DNA of 59,935 bases from contig SIAU01000004.1 of NCBI GenBank assembly GCA_009691685.1, positions 1 through 59,935 on the forward strand. Direction: 5' to 3'. Made by a program: the position numbers and the translations under genes. Below are positions 1 to 10,114 of this stretch, in pieces. The notes beneath the pieces were generated by a model, which saw nothing but the letters and a program-made list of their open reading frames with translations, was not told where the DNA came from and did not search any database. Within the stretch, counting starts at the first letter, position 1, and the number at the start of each line of letters is the position of its first letter. The DNA is from Opitutales bacterium. Lineage in GTDB: Bacteria; Verrucomicrobiota; Verrucomicrobiia; Opitutales; UBA953.

Positions 1-792
1 GGCCACATGATTATCAGCGATGCCGTCATGGGTATCGACAAGAGTTCAACCTTAGTCGAGGCCAGCGTCGTAGATCGAAAAGGTCGCCGACTCTCGCTCG
101 AAAAAATTGCCGATGACTACATTGTCATCATTCAGCTCGGGGCGATTCTCGCCGTACTTTTTATTTTTTATCAACGAATGAGTTCGGTCGCGGTCGGAAT
201 TTTTAAAGGTAATCGCAGTTCCATTTTCTTAGCGCTCGCCATCCTCATCGCATTTCTACCGGCAGCTATCCTCGGTTTTATTATCAAGGACTACATCCCC
301 TTTAATGTCACCATCGTTGCCCTCGCTTTAATCATCGGAGGATTTGTCATCTTTTTAGCCGAAAACAAATTACCTAAAATACCTTCCGATAATACTGGTG
401 AATTAAATATAACACCGAAACAGGCACTGTGGATTGGACTCTGCCAATGCGCTGCACTCATCCCAGGAACTAGCCGATCATTGGCCACCATCTTAGGCGG
501 ACGCTGGGCCGGATTATCCTCCGCCGTCGCCACAGAGTTTTCATTCCTCGTTGGTTTCGTTATTTTGTCTGCCGCCTCTCTCTACAAAATGTATGCACTC
601 GGACCTGCACTTTTTCAGGTCTACCCGATTGGAAATGCGAGTCTTGGACTTTTCGTCGCGGCCGTGTCCGCATTCATTTCCGTAAAATGGATGATCGGAT
701 TTATTATGCGCCGCGGACTTAAACCCTTCGCCTGGTACCGAATCATAGCGGGCCTTGTATTGCTTGGCGCAAAGAGCTTAGGTTACCTCTAA
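1..792 (+). CDS. uppP: Undecaprenyl-diphosphatase UppP (BacA), 5'-truncated at window edge
   Basis: Frame 1 reads GHMIISDAVMG... (C-terminal part of the ...SSTGH motif), with a PGTSRS-type motif (IPGTSRSLATILGGRWAG) and multiple TM segments. Confidence 0.93.
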   Translation, partial: GHMIISDAVMGIDKSSTLVEASVVDRKGRRLSLEKIADDYIVIIQLGAILAVLFIFYQRMSSVAVGIFKGNRSSIFLALAILIAFLPAAILGFIIKDYIPFNVTIVALALIIGGFVIFLAENKLPKIPSDNTGELNITPKQALWIGLCQCAALIPGTSRSLATILGGRWAGLSSAVATEFSFLVGFVILSAASLYKMYALGPALFQVYPIGNASLGLFVAAVSAFISVKWMIGFIMRRGLKPFAWYRIIAGLVLLGAKSLGYL

Positions 793-900
793 GCCCTATT
801 TTATTATCATTTTTATGATTTAAGTTCGACCGCTTAATGGCCAAAAGGGGTTTGACTACTGAAATGATAAGTTATTTAACCACTTCAACCACTACGACTG

Positions 901-1917
901 ATGTTTAAGCGTTTCCCAGGGCTATTTACCCAAGCCATTGGTATCGACCTAGGTACCGCAAATACTTTGGTCTTTCTCAAAGACCGAGGCGTTGTCCTTA
1001 GAGAACCTTCCGTGGTCGCTATTCGTACCAGCACTCGCAAGCCGATCGCTGTAGGTAATGAAGCGAAGATGATGCTTGGTCGTACTCCTGGTGACATCCA
1101 AGCGCTGCGTCCGATGAAAGATGGCGTCATTGCCGACTTCGAAATCAGCGAACACATGCTTCGCTACTTCATCGGTAAAGTAGCTCGTAAATCTATTTTC
1201 ACAAATCTCACCGTCGTCGTCGCTGTTCCTTACGGCATCACGGCGGTCGAACGTCGCGCCGTGATGGATTCCGCTTATCGCGCGGGTGCTGACGATGTGA
1301 TTACCATTCCTGAACCTGTTGCTTCCGCAATCGGTGTCGGCTTACCCGTCGAAGAACCGATGGCCTCGATGATTGTCGATATCGGTGGCGGTACTACTGA
1401 GGTCGCGGTGATTTCACTGGGCGGTATCGTGCATGCACGTTCGATTCGCGTCGGTGGAGATGAATTTGATTCGGCGATTATTAAGTATATTAAGAATTCA
1501 TATAATCTGATCATCGGTGAGCGCACCGCTGAAGAAATTAAAATCAAAATCGGTTCGGCTTATGCTTTAGAACAAGAGATGACCTACGAAGTACGTGGCC
1601 GCGACTCCGTCACTGGTCTCCCCCGCTCTCTCCACCTCACTTCTCAAGAAGTCCGTGAGGCCATGGCAGATAACATTAATCAAATCATCGAAGCCATTAA
1701 AGGCTCCCTGGAACGTATTCCTCCTGAACTTTCTGCTGACTTAGTCGACCGTGGTATCGTGATTGCTGGTGGCGGAGCTCTGATCCGTCGCATCGACCGT
1801 GCTATCTCAGAAGCCACCGGGCTTCCCGTCATTGTCGCTGAAGATCCGCTTTGTGCCGTCGTTAATGGTACAGGTAAAATCTTAGGCAACGCCTCCCGCT
1901 GGAGTGGACGCGACTAA
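901..1917 (+). CDS. mreB: Rod shape-determining protein MreB
   Basis: Actin-like motifs IGIDLGTANTLVFLKDRGVVLREPSVVA, VDIGGGTTEVAVISLGGIV, IAGGGALIRRID. Confidence 0.98.
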   Translation: MFKRFPGLFTQAIGIDLGTANTLVFLKDRGVVLREPSVVAIRTSTRKPIAVGNEAKMMLGRTPGDIQALRPMKDGVIADFEISEHMLRYFIGKVARKSIFTNLTVVVAVPYGITAVERRAVMDSAYRAGADDVITIPEPVASAIGVGLPVEEPMASMIVDIGGGTTEVAVISLGGIVHARSIRVGGDEFDSAIIKYIKNSYNLIIGERTAEEIKIKIGSAYALEQEMTYEVRGRDSVTGLPRSLHLTSQEVREAMADNINQIIEAIKGSLERIPPELSADLVDRGIVIAGGGALIRRIDRAISEATGLPVIVAEDPLCAVVNGTGKILGNASRWSGRD

Positions 1918-1922
1918 TCTAA

Positions 1923-1936
1923 GCGGGCTAACCCGC
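1923..1936 (+). promoter_or_regulatory. GC-rich hairpin (GCGGG-CTAA-CCCGC) ending 1 nt before the mreC start codon
   Basis: Perfect 5-bp inverted repeat with a 4-nt loop between the mreB stop (1915-1917) and mreC ATG (1938). Confidence 0.5.
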
Positions 1937-1937
1937 C

Positions 1938-2831
1938 ATGAATAACCACCAAAAAGGCGCCAAGGCATCTTACATTGCTTTAGCCGTTTTTATTTTGATT
2001 TGGATATCGGGCACCAGTGCCCTACATCGCTTCACCAAAGAAACATTCGCTGAATTCCAAGCGCCAGCCTTGCAGATTGTAAGCAAAGGGGGCGACCTTG
2101 CTCGTTACTGGGAATTAAAAAGTCGCAGCAACGAAGAACTCATTGCGGCCTCCCGAGATCTCGCACGCATTAATGCGGCCTTAGAACTACGCATTCATTC
2201 GATGGATGACATTCGTCGTGAAAATACCCGCCTCCGTGAGAACGCACGCTACACGGCTAATTCTGAATTTCTGACGGTCGTGGCTCGAGTCATTTCCCGC
2301 GACAGCTCCTCGTGGTGGCAAAAAATTATCATACGCAAAGGTCGGACGGATGGTATCCGCCCAGGCAGCCCGGTGGTATTCAGCAATCGAGTGATTGGAC
2401 GAGTTTCGGCCGTCCATTTAAATATCAGTGAGGTTGATTTAGTAACGAGCCCAACCTTTCGTTGTACGGCATTTTTAATCGGCGATGAAAAACGTCGAAT
2501 TGTATATGTCCGTGGTGATGCCGCGAACTCACTCTCGCCGAACAAGGCGAAAGTCACTGCGATTCCCATCGATTATAATCCGCCGACCGGCCAACCGATT
2601 AAAGTTTTGACCACCGGACTAGGGGGTGTCTTTCCCTCGGGTTTAATTTTAGGTGAAGTCGATGGCGGTATTCGCATGAGTACGGACGACAATTATAAAG
2701 TTGCGGATTTAAATCCGGCCAAAGATTTAAATATGATTGAGGAAGTTTCGGTACTCGTCCCTCAATACCCCACGGCTCATGAAATTCTCTTAGCGCCCTC
2801 CGAAAAAATTAAGTTGGAGGAATTTAAATGA
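1938..2831 (+). CDS. mreC: Rod shape-determining protein MreC
   Basis: N-terminal TM, coiled coil, MreC beta domain (RDSSSWWQKIIIRKGRTDGIRPGSPVVFSNRVIGRV); position after mreB. Confidence 0.93.
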   Translation: MNNHQKGAKASYIALAVFILIWISGTSALHRFTKETFAEFQAPALQIVSKGGDLARYWELKSRSNEELIAASRDLARINAALELRIHSMDDIRRENTRLRENARYTANSEFLTVVARVISRDSSSWWQKIIIRKGRTDGIRPGSPVVFSNRVIGRVSAVHLNISEVDLVTSPTFRCTAFLIGDEKRRIVYVRGDAANSLSPNKAKVTAIPIDYNPPTGQPIKVLTTGLGGVFPSGLILGEVDGGIRMSTDDNYKVADLNPAKDLNMIEEVSVLVPQYPTAHEILLAPSEKIKLEEFK

Positions 2832-3352
2832 GCGTACTATGGGCTTGGTTTTTTCTGATTCTTGCGACCTATCCTTGGCTGTTTGCCGCCGACTTAGTCT
2901 CCAGCACCTTAGCGAGTTCGGGTCTTAATTATTTTATTACGGGAGCCGCCCTGATTGCCCCTTGTCGCCGATTAAAGCGCTGGCAGGCGGTGTTGTTCGC
3001 GGGTTGTGTGGGCTTCATGTTTGAAGCCTACCGCCCGATACCGAATGGGACGGTGGCAATCTCGCTCGTGACACTCGCCATTTTACTTGGAAACTATCGC
3101 TCCTATTTACGTACCAGCTTAGGGATGATTCAAGCCGCCGTGGTCGTTAACGCGGCCGCAGCGATTATCTGGTTTACGGCCTCGGCCTATCTGTGTGAAG
3201 CGCCCACCGATATTTATAATGCCATTTATCAGGCTGCGCTTCAAGGCACTCTCTCAGGCTTAGTGGGCTTAATCATCATCATGCCCCTGGCGACCACACA
3301 GAATTGGATCATGGATTTAATGGGAGTGCCGAGTGCACAAGATTTGTTATGA
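2828..3352 (+). CDS. mreD: MreD-like rod shape-determining membrane protein
   Basis: Multi-TM 174-aa protein overlapping the mreC end by 4 nt and placed between mreC and PBP2. Confidence 0.75.
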   Translation: MSVLWAWFFLILATYPWLFAADLVSSTLASSGLNYFITGAALIAPCRRLKRWQAVLFAGCVGFMFEAYRPIPNGTVAISLVTLAILLGNYRSYLRTSLGMIQAAVVVNAAAAIIWFTASAYLCEAPTDIYNAIYQAALQGTLSGLVGLIIIMPLATTQNWIMDLMGVPSAQDLL

Positions 3353-5442
3353 GTTCGGACGATACTCTTGAAAAAATATCTGTACCGTCTGCACCCATTA
3401 CGCCATGGCGGATGTACTTAATCTTCACCCTCTTCGCCGTGGGATTTATCTATATATTTTGCGGTCTGTTTTATCGTCAGCTCATTCAGTCCCAAGACTT
3501 AATCGACCAAGCTAACTTACAAAGTGAAACCATTGTCTGGCGTCCACCGACGCGAGGTAAAATCGTAGATCGGAATAACGTTACCTTGGTAGAAAATCGT
3601 GTACGTTGGAGCGTCAAAGCTAATTTATTAGGCCTCGAGGGTGAAATCGACAGGGAATACCGAGCCTTAGTTAAGGCCGAAAAAGCCAAAGAAAGTACGA
3701 TCAAGATTAATTATGAAATTTTACACCAAGAAGCGCGGGTAAATGTCCTCAATCGATGGCTAAAAAAAATCTGGTTTGTCATTGATGCAAGTAATCAAAA
3801 AAAATCTCCCTCCGAAAAAAAGAGGGTTAAGTTTCTAGCCGATAGCCCCGAGCGTCAGGTCAATGTCACAGCGCTAGCTAAACACATGCGCGATTCGAGA
3901 ATTTTTAAATTTACACTCATCTCCGATTTAACTTTCCCCGAGTTAAGAAATCAAATTTCCGACGAAGAAGCCGATCGTTCGGTTGCTCGGTTCATTGAGC
4001 AATTCCCAGTCGACGGCCCCATCACGATCGAGTCGGACATGATTCGCTCCTACCCCTATGGTTCTATGGCGTGCCACACTCTCGGCTACGTTAAGGACAC
4101 GAATCAATTGCCCAATGATTTCGATCCTAATTTCGAAATTTCGTTCAAGAAGCTGAGCAAATCGAAGTATACTGGAAAAATAGGTGCCGAAGGCCTTGAG
4201 CAAACCCACGACTATACGCTCAAAGGCTCGAGCGGTTGGGAGCGCTGGACAAAAACCTCGGCAGGTTACAAACGGGAACTTTTAGAAAGCTACCCTCAAC
4301 GGGAAGGGAGCCAAGTCCGCCTATCGCTGGACGTAAACATTCAACTCGCCGCAGAAAAAGCCTTAACTGCCATCAAAGACAACGCGGGTAATCCATTACC
4401 GAGCGCAGCGGTAATGTTAGATGTAAACACCGGCGAGATTTTAGCGATCGCGAGCCTGCCCAACTATAACCCCAACCGCCTAGCGAGTAAGGTAACCATT
4501 AAGTACTTCGACGAAATTCAAGAGCAAGGCGGGTGGATGAATCGTGCGACCCAAGGACTCTATGCCCCCGGCTCTACGTATAAACTTATTACCGCCATCG
4601 CCGGGATGCGTAGTGGAAAAATTGACTACGATGATATTCTAGACTGTGGACGCAGTTTATGGATTGGAAATCACGAATTCGTTGAACACGAACCCTACGG
4701 ATTTGGACAAGTAGATGTGGAAAAAATGCTAGCTATCTCCTGCAACGTTTGGAACTACCGAGTGGGTTTAATGGTCGGACCAGATCTACTCGCGCAAGAA
4801 GCCAGACGATTCGGTTTAGATAAAACATTACTCAAAACTAACCCTAACATCATGGGTGCTGAAAACACCAGCCAGTACGAAATCCCATCGCCGGCTCGTA
4901 AAATGGTTATTCCAGATGCAAACTTTAAACGAAGTGTGGGACAGGGTAACTGGACGAGCGGAGATACCGCCAATACTTCCATCGGACAGGGCTTCATCTT
5001 AACTACGCCACTACACATGGCTTGCTTTGCGGCGTCGGTCGCGCGCGGTGAAACACGCACCACACCCACCATTTTCCATGATCCATTGAGAATTCCCTAC
5101 CACGAAGATTCTAGACCGATTGGACTTAATCGAAATCAGCTGAATGCCATCCGCGAAGGAATGGTTCGCTGTGTGACCGAAGGCACCGCGCGTTCCATTC
5201 AAATTCCTGGATTCCAATTTGCCGCCAAAACGGGAACCTCCGAATATTTCAAAAACGGACAGAAAGCTCACCTGGCTTGGATTATCGGCTACGCACCAGC
5301 CAAAAATCCTAAAGTCGCCTTCGCCGTTTTAGTAGAAGGCCAAAACGATACGAACACTTGGGGTGGAGTAACTGCTGGTCCAGTGGGACAAGCCATGGTT
5401 AAAGAATGGCTTAATTCAAAGAATAAACAGTCCGAAGAATAA
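3349..5442 (+). CDS. mrdA: Penicillin-binding protein 2 (peptidoglycan D,D-transpeptidase)
   Basis: TM anchor, dimerisation region, transpeptidase motifs (APGSTYKLI, SCN, KTGTSE); start chosen at MSSDDTLEK overlapping the mreD end. Confidence 0.94.
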   Translation: MSSDDTLEKISVPSAPITPWRMYLIFTLFAVGFIYIFCGLFYRQLIQSQDLIDQANLQSETIVWRPPTRGKIVDRNNVTLVENRVRWSVKANLLGLEGEIDREYRALVKAEKAKESTIKINYEILHQEARVNVLNRWLKKIWFVIDASNQKKSPSEKKRVKFLADSPERQVNVTALAKHMRDSRIFKFTLISDLTFPELRNQISDEEADRSVARFIEQFPVDGPITIESDMIRSYPYGSMACHTLGYVKDTNQLPNDFDPNFEISFKKLSKSKYTGKIGAEGLEQTHDYTLKGSSGWERWTKTSAGYKRELLESYPQREGSQVRLSLDVNIQLAAEKALTAIKDNAGNPLPSAAVMLDVNTGEILAIASLPNYNPNRLASKVTIKYFDEIQEQGGWMNRATQGLYAPGSTYKLITAIAGMRSGKIDYDDILDCGRSLWIGNHEFVEHEPYGFGQVDVEKMLAISCNVWNYRVGLMVGPDLLAQEARRFGLDKTLLKTNPNIMGAENTSQYEIPSPARKMVIPDANFKRSVGQGNWTSGDTANTSIGQGFILTTPLHMACFAASVARGETRTTPTIFHDPLRIPYHEDSRPIGLNRNQLNAIREGMVRCVTEGTARSIQIPGFQFAAKTGTSEYFKNGQKAHLAWIIGYAPAKNPKVAFAVLVEGQNDTNTWGGVTAGPVGQAMVKEWLNSKNKQSEE

Positions 5443-5443
5443 C

Positions 5444-6001
5444 TTAGCTGAGGTAGACGTAAGTACCCACGGCAACGGATTCAAAAAGTTTTATAATATC
5501 TTTATCAGATAATAAAACACACCCGTGACTATTCGGAGTCCCTAATTTTTCGTGCTGATTAGTTCCGTGGATATAAATGTAACGCTCTTTCGTATCCACC
5601 ACCTTGCCCGCGGAATCTAGGCCTTGATTGAATCCATGCTCACAGCCTTCGAGCCACAAAATCCGACTGGTGATCAAGTTGTCCTCGGTCATGGGAATCG
5701 TATTCCAAATTTTTCCCGTAGGTTTTCGAGCCTTGAAGATCATCCCTGCGGGTGCATCTGACCCTATTTTTTCGGCAATGCGGTGGAGGCCTGTGGGTGT
5801 CTGCAAAGAGTCCTTCACACTGCCCTTGCCTGCCCTTGCCGTGCTCACCACGTAGGCTTCACGGTTATTTTGGTTAAAATGCCAAAGTTTTTGCTGGTCA
5901 ATCGACACAACCAAGCAATCTTTTCCCATAGGAAGTCCCAGTACCTTTAGGCGCTCGGCCAACTCCCCTTTTAAAACCAAAGATTTATCTAAACATGTCA
6001 T
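5444..6001 (-). CDS. L,D-transpeptidase (YkuD/ErfK family)
   Basis: IHGTNQHEKLGTPNSHGCVLLSDKDI matches the YkuD HGTN...SHGCVxL catalytic motif; start either 6001 (MTCLDK) or 5929 (MGKDCLVV). Confidence 0.9.
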   Translation of the reverse strand: MTCLDKSLVLKGELAERLKVLGLPMGKDCLVVSIDQQKLWHFNQNNREAYVVSTARAGKGSVKDSLQTPTGLHRIAEKIGSDAPAGMIFKARKPTGKIWNTIPMTEDNLITSRILWLEGCEHGFNQGLDSAGKVVDTKERYIYIHGTNQHEKLGTPNSHGCVLLSDKDIIKLFESVAVGTYVYLS

Positions 6002-7014
6002 ATCGTATAGGCATCGTGGGCGTGACTGGCGCAGTCGGTCAAGAATTGCTCTCACTTATGGCGAAAAGAAATTTTCCCGTAAAGGAACTCCGTCCCCTGG
6101 CATCCGCCCGCTCAGCTGGTTCCAAGATCAGCTACGGTGGCAAGGATTGGACCGTCCAGGAAGCCAAACCTGAGGCCTTTGAGGGCCTAGATTTTGCGAT
6201 TTTTAGTGCCGGTGGATCCGTGTCGTTAGCCCTCGCTCCCGAGGCGGTTAAGCGCGGCGTTATCGTCATCGATAATAGTTCTGCCTTCCGGATGGACCCC
6301 AACGTCCCCCTGGTCATCCCCGAAATCAATGCAGACGCCCTCGATAACCATAAAGGGATTATCGCGAATCCGAATTGCTCCACCGCTATTGCTTTGATGG
6401 GACTCTACCCGCTCCACAAAGCTTTTGGTTTAAAACGTTTCTTCGCATCGACCTACCAAGCCGTTTCCGGCACCGGTGCCGAAGCCATGCGCGAACTCGA
6501 TACGCAAGTCCGTGCCTGGGTTAAGGGTGATGCATCCCCTCCTAAAGTTTATCCTCACACCATCGCCTTTAATTTAATTCCTCAGGTCGATTCCTTCCAA
6601 GAAGACGGATACACCAAAGAAGAAATGAAAATGCTACACGAAGGTCGCAAGATTATGAACCTTCCTAATCTCAAGGTTTCGACCACTTGCATTCGCGTTC
6701 CGGTATTCCGCGCACACTCCATCGCCATCAGTGCTGAATTTGAGAAGCCGGTTGATGTGGCCATCGCTCGCCAAGTGATTTCTGAATTCCCTGGTTCTGA
6801 AATCTGTGACGAGCCAGCGAAAAAAGTTTACCCCATGCCTTTAGATTATGCTGGTAAAGAAAAGTGTGGAGTCGGACGTATCCGTAAAGACTCCCTTTTT
6901 GATAATGGACTTTCCCTTTGGGTCTGTGGTGATCAGCTCTGGAAAGGTGCCGCTTTAAACGCGATCCAAATCGCGGAAGCCCTGCACCAACGCAACAAAC
7001 TCGCCCGTAAGTAA
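5995..7014 (+). CDS. asd: Aspartate-semialdehyde dehydrogenase
   Basis: GVTGAVGQELLSLM Rossmann motif, NPNCSTAIALMGLYPL catalytic Cys motif. Confidence 0.97.
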   Translation: MSYRIGIVGVTGAVGQELLSLMAKRNFPVKELRPLASARSAGSKISYGGKDWTVQEAKPEAFEGLDFAIFSAGGSVSLALAPEAVKRGVIVIDNSSAFRMDPNVPLVIPEINADALDNHKGIIANPNCSTAIALMGLYPLHKAFGLKRFFASTYQAVSGTGAEAMRELDTQVRAWVKGDASPPKVYPHTIAFNLIPQVDSFQEDGYTKEEMKMLHEGRKIMNLPNLKVSTTCIRVPVFRAHSIAISAEFEKPVDVAIARQVISEFPGSEICDEPAKKVYPMPLDYAGKEKCGVGRIRKDSLFDNGLSLWVCGDQLWKGAALNAIQIAEALHQRNKLARK

Positions 7015-7015
7015 T

Positions 7016-7579
7016 ATGCCTCGGTCCGACGATCGCCCGCCTCGACATGCTGATTTAAAACGTCCGCTCAAACTGTATAACGAGAACGATATCCCCGACC
7101 TGCTCAAAGATATTTCGGATCCACTCATTTTAATATTAGATGGTGTGCAGGATCCTCACAATCTTGGCGCTTGTATTCGTTCAGCTGAATGCGCTGGGTG
7201 TGCATTTGTCATTATCACCAAAAAGAGTTCGGCACCCGTCAATGAGACCGTACGCACAGTAGCGGTCGGTGCCGCCGAAAGTTTACCGATTGTTCAGGCG
7301 GGTAACTTACGAAATGCTTTGGTAAAATTAAAAACAGCCGGAGTCTGGATCGCTGGCACCAGCGACCACAAAACCAGCCAGTCGCTTTATGCCGCCAAAC
7401 TCACGGGGCCACTGGCCATCGTCATGGGTGCAGAAGGCGACGGGATTAGGCATCTAACCGCCGTGACCTGCGATTTCCTTATACGGATTCCGATGCTCGG
7501 TGAGGTTCCCTGCCTCAATGTATCCGTGTCTACTGGGGTTTGTCTCTTTGAGGCCGTCAGACAGCGTGGACACCGCTAA
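7016..7579 (+). CDS. rlmB: TrmH/SpoU-family RNA 2'-O-ribose methyltransferase (RlmB-like)
   Basis: SPOUT motifs LDGVQDPHNLGACIRSAECAG, IVMGAEGDGIRHL, IPMLGEVPCLNVSVSTGVCLFEAVRQR; the N-terminal substrate-binding domain looks shortened. Confidence 0.88.
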   Translation: MPRSDDRPPRHADLKRPLKLYNENDIPDLLKDISDPLILILDGVQDPHNLGACIRSAECAGCAFVIITKKSSAPVNETVRTVAVGAAESLPIVQAGNLRNALVKLKTAGVWIAGTSDHKTSQSLYAAKLTGPLAIVMGAEGDGIRHLTAVTCDFLIRIPMLGEVPCLNVSVSTGVCLFEAVRQRGHR

Positions 7580-7635
7580 GGCGATTTATTTCTTTACCAA
7601 TCACGATTAAACCTCTTTGTTGAAGGGGTTCGTTA

Positions 7636-7707
<72 letters not shown>

Positions 7708-7790
7708 CTTCGAACAGAACTAAGAATTACAACGGGTTTTATTCGCTTGAAAAAAACTCTCTACAACACTCTCTTCATTTTCCGCTGATT

Positions 7791-7865
<75 letters not shown>

Positions 7866-7871
7866 GCGGAT

Positions 7872-8186
7872 TTATTTTTCACCCTTCACCCGTGCATAAC
7901 GCATAGCCATGTAAACGGCATGACAAGCGCGGCAATAACTGTGTCTAGTCTTCGTCGATTTTATCCAATGAAAACTATGAATCGAAAAAGTAATTCCACA
8001 CTGGGTGCACGGCCGCTTCGGCGCTAATTTCAGACGCTGACTGATTTCCAGATTTTTCTGCAATTGTTTCTGTAAACAGTCATGACACCAGGGATGTAAT
8101 TCTCCGCTGATCAGGATTTCGTGAAAGTCAGTCACAAGCTTAGACTGATGACACTTGGCACACGATAACTTGGGAGGATTTTTCAT
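7872..8186 (-). CDS. Small protein with two CxxC...CxxC zinc ribbons, function unknown
   Basis: CAKC...CHDC and CTQC...CRAC with conserved Phe spacing; 104 aa, basic C-terminus. Confidence 0.7.
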   Translation of the reverse strand: MKNPPKLSCAKCHQSKLVTDFHEILISGELHPWCHDCLQKQLQKNLEISQRLKLAPKRPCTQCGITFSIHSFHWIKSTKTRHSYCRACHAVYMAMRYARVKGEK

Positions 8187-8259
8187 CCCCCTTGTGTTTA
8201 ATCAAAGTGCACCGGCATCAAGTTCCCGCTACTGAGGTTTTTACCCTAGTAACTTGTGA

Positions 8260-10098
8260 CTACTCAACGGTGACCGACTTAGCCAAGTTTCTGGGCTGAT
8301 CAATGGAACAACCGCGAATGCGGGCCACGTGATAAGCCAGAAGCTGTAAAGCGACGGCAGCAGGAATGGTCGCCACCAAGGGACTACATTTAGGAATCAC
8401 AATAATATCGTCCGTTAAATCGGTCTTCGGGTGTCCTTCGGTGACGACTGCAATAATGTGTGCACCGCGGGCCTTACATTCTTCCGCATTGCTCCAAACT
8501 TTATCGAGTACCGAAGTCTGGTTCGCTAGAACAACAACAGGTGTACCAGGAGTCAGTAAGGCAATCGGACCATGTTTCAGCTCGGCGGCATGATAGCCCT
8601 CGGCATGAACATAAGAAATTTCTTTTAATTTAAGGGCACCTTCTAAAGCCACCGGATGCATCGGTCCGCGACCAATGAAGAACGCGTGGTCTGACTTCGC
8701 CATGCGCTCAGCCACTTTCGCAATGGCGTCGTTCTGCTTCAGCACGAAATCAATCATCTGGGGCAACTGATTGATTTCTTGAGCTAACTCGATGCCGTGT
8801 TCTTGGGAGAGTCGACGAGTACGTCCCAACTTTAAAGCCATTAAAAGTAGTACCGCGACCTGACCGGTAAATGCCTTGGTCGACGCAACGGAAATTTCGG
8901 GTCCAGCGTGAATGAATACTCCACGTCCCGTCTCACGCGCAATCGCGGAGCCGACGACATTTACTAAACCAAGAATCATCGTGCCTTTTTCTTTGGCCTT
9001 ACGAATCGCTGCTAAAGTATCGGCCGTCTCACCCGACTGTGAAACTGCGATGACGAGATCGTGGTGATCAACGATGGGATTTCGGTATCTGAACTCAGCA
9101 GCTTGCTGAACTTCAGCCGAAATTCCAGAGACATCTTCGAACGCGTATTCGCCCACCATACCAGCGTGAAGTGAGGTACCACATCCGACTAAAACAACAC
9201 GTTGAATCTGGGCTAACTCCGTAGGCGAAATATTCATGCCAGCTAAAACAACATTACCTTCAGTAGTATTAATTCGACCGCGGAGAGCGTTGCGCACGGA
9301 CTCCGGTTGCTCAAAAATTTCTTTAAGCATGAAGTGCTCGAAGCCACCCTTTTCAACCGCTCCAATATCGAGACCGAGCTCGGAAACATCACGCGAAATA
9401 GGTTCGTCATCTTGATTACGAATATCAACGCTATCCGCAGTAATCACACCGATATCACCGTCGTCCAAATAAATCACCCGTTGGGTGTGCGCCACCAAAG
9501 CGGAGGCATCTGAGGCAACCAAGCACTCTCCGTCACCCATGCCGATGACGAGTGGACTACCTTTGCGGGCCACCACAATCTTGTTGGGTTCGTCGGCACA
9601 CAAAACAGCGATACCGTATGCACCTTCCACCTGTTGCAGAGCTTTAACCACCGCTAAGCGTAAATCGCCATGATAATGAACACCAATTAAGCGTGATAAC
9701 GCCTCGGTATCAGTATCGGAATCAAACTTGTGGCCTTCGCTCTGAAGTTTTTCGCGGATGGCACGATAATTTTCGATGATGCCATTATGAACAACGCAAA
9801 TTTTTCGACTCTTATCAAAATGCGGGTGAGCATTAATTTCGGTCGGCGCTCCGTGCGTAGCCCAGCGTGTATGCGCAATACCGACGGTATAACTTTCATG
9901 CTTCTCGGGCGAAAGATCGCCACGGAGCTTATCCACCAAGCGGGCAACTTTACCGACGGCTTTAAAAGTGGTCAGACCTTGGGCATCCAATAACGCCAAG
10001 CCGGCAGAATCGTATCCACGATATTCAAGTCTCTTGAGACCACCAATGAGGATGGGAGTCGCAGGACGTGTTCCGATATATCCGATAATGCCGCACAT
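8260..10098 (-). CDS. glmS: Glutamine--fructose-6-phosphate aminotransferase (isomerizing)
   Basis: MCGIIGYIG N-terminal Ntn, two SIS domains, C-terminal QPRNLAKSVTVE. Confidence 0.98.
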   Translation of the reverse strand: MCGIIGYIGTRPATPILIGGLKRLEYRGYDSAGLALLDAQGLTTFKAVGKVARLVDKLRGDLSPEKHESYTVGIAHTRWATHGAPTEINAHPHFDKSRKICVVHNGIIENYRAIREKLQSEGHKFDSDTDTEALSRLIGVHYHGDLRLAVVKALQQVEGAYGIAVLCADEPNKIVVARKGSPLVIGMGDGECLVASDASALVAHTQRVIYLDDGDIGVITADSVDIRNQDDEPISRDVSELGLDIGAVEKGGFEHFMLKEIFEQPESVRNALRGRINTTEGNVVLAGMNISPTELAQIQRVVLVGCGTSLHAGMVGEYAFEDVSGISAEVQQAAEFRYRNPIVDHHDLVIAVSQSGETADTLAAIRKAKEKGTMILGLVNVVGSAIARETGRGVFIHAGPEISVASTKAFTGQVAVLLLMALKLGRTRRLSQEHGIELAQEINQLPQMIDFVLKQNDAIAKVAERMAKSDHAFFIGRGPMHPVALEGALKLKEISYVHAEGYHAAELKHGPIALLTPGTPVVVLANQTSVLDKVWSNAEECKARGAHIIAVVTEGHPKTDLTDDIIVIPKCSPLVATIPAAVALQLLAYHVARIRGCSIDQPRNLAKSVTVE

Positions 10099-10114
10099 AG
10101 TTTGTTGGGTTTAA

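Noticed and set aside
7872-8186. Zinc-ribbon ORF next to tRNAs as a mobile-element or HNH endonuclease remnant
   Set aside because: No HNH/GIY-YIG motif, integrase, or duplicated att-like tRNA 3' end was visible.
8260-10114. Possible glmS ribozyme
   Set aside because: Only ~16 nt separate the upstream LbH gene from glmS, which leaves no room for the ribozyme fold.
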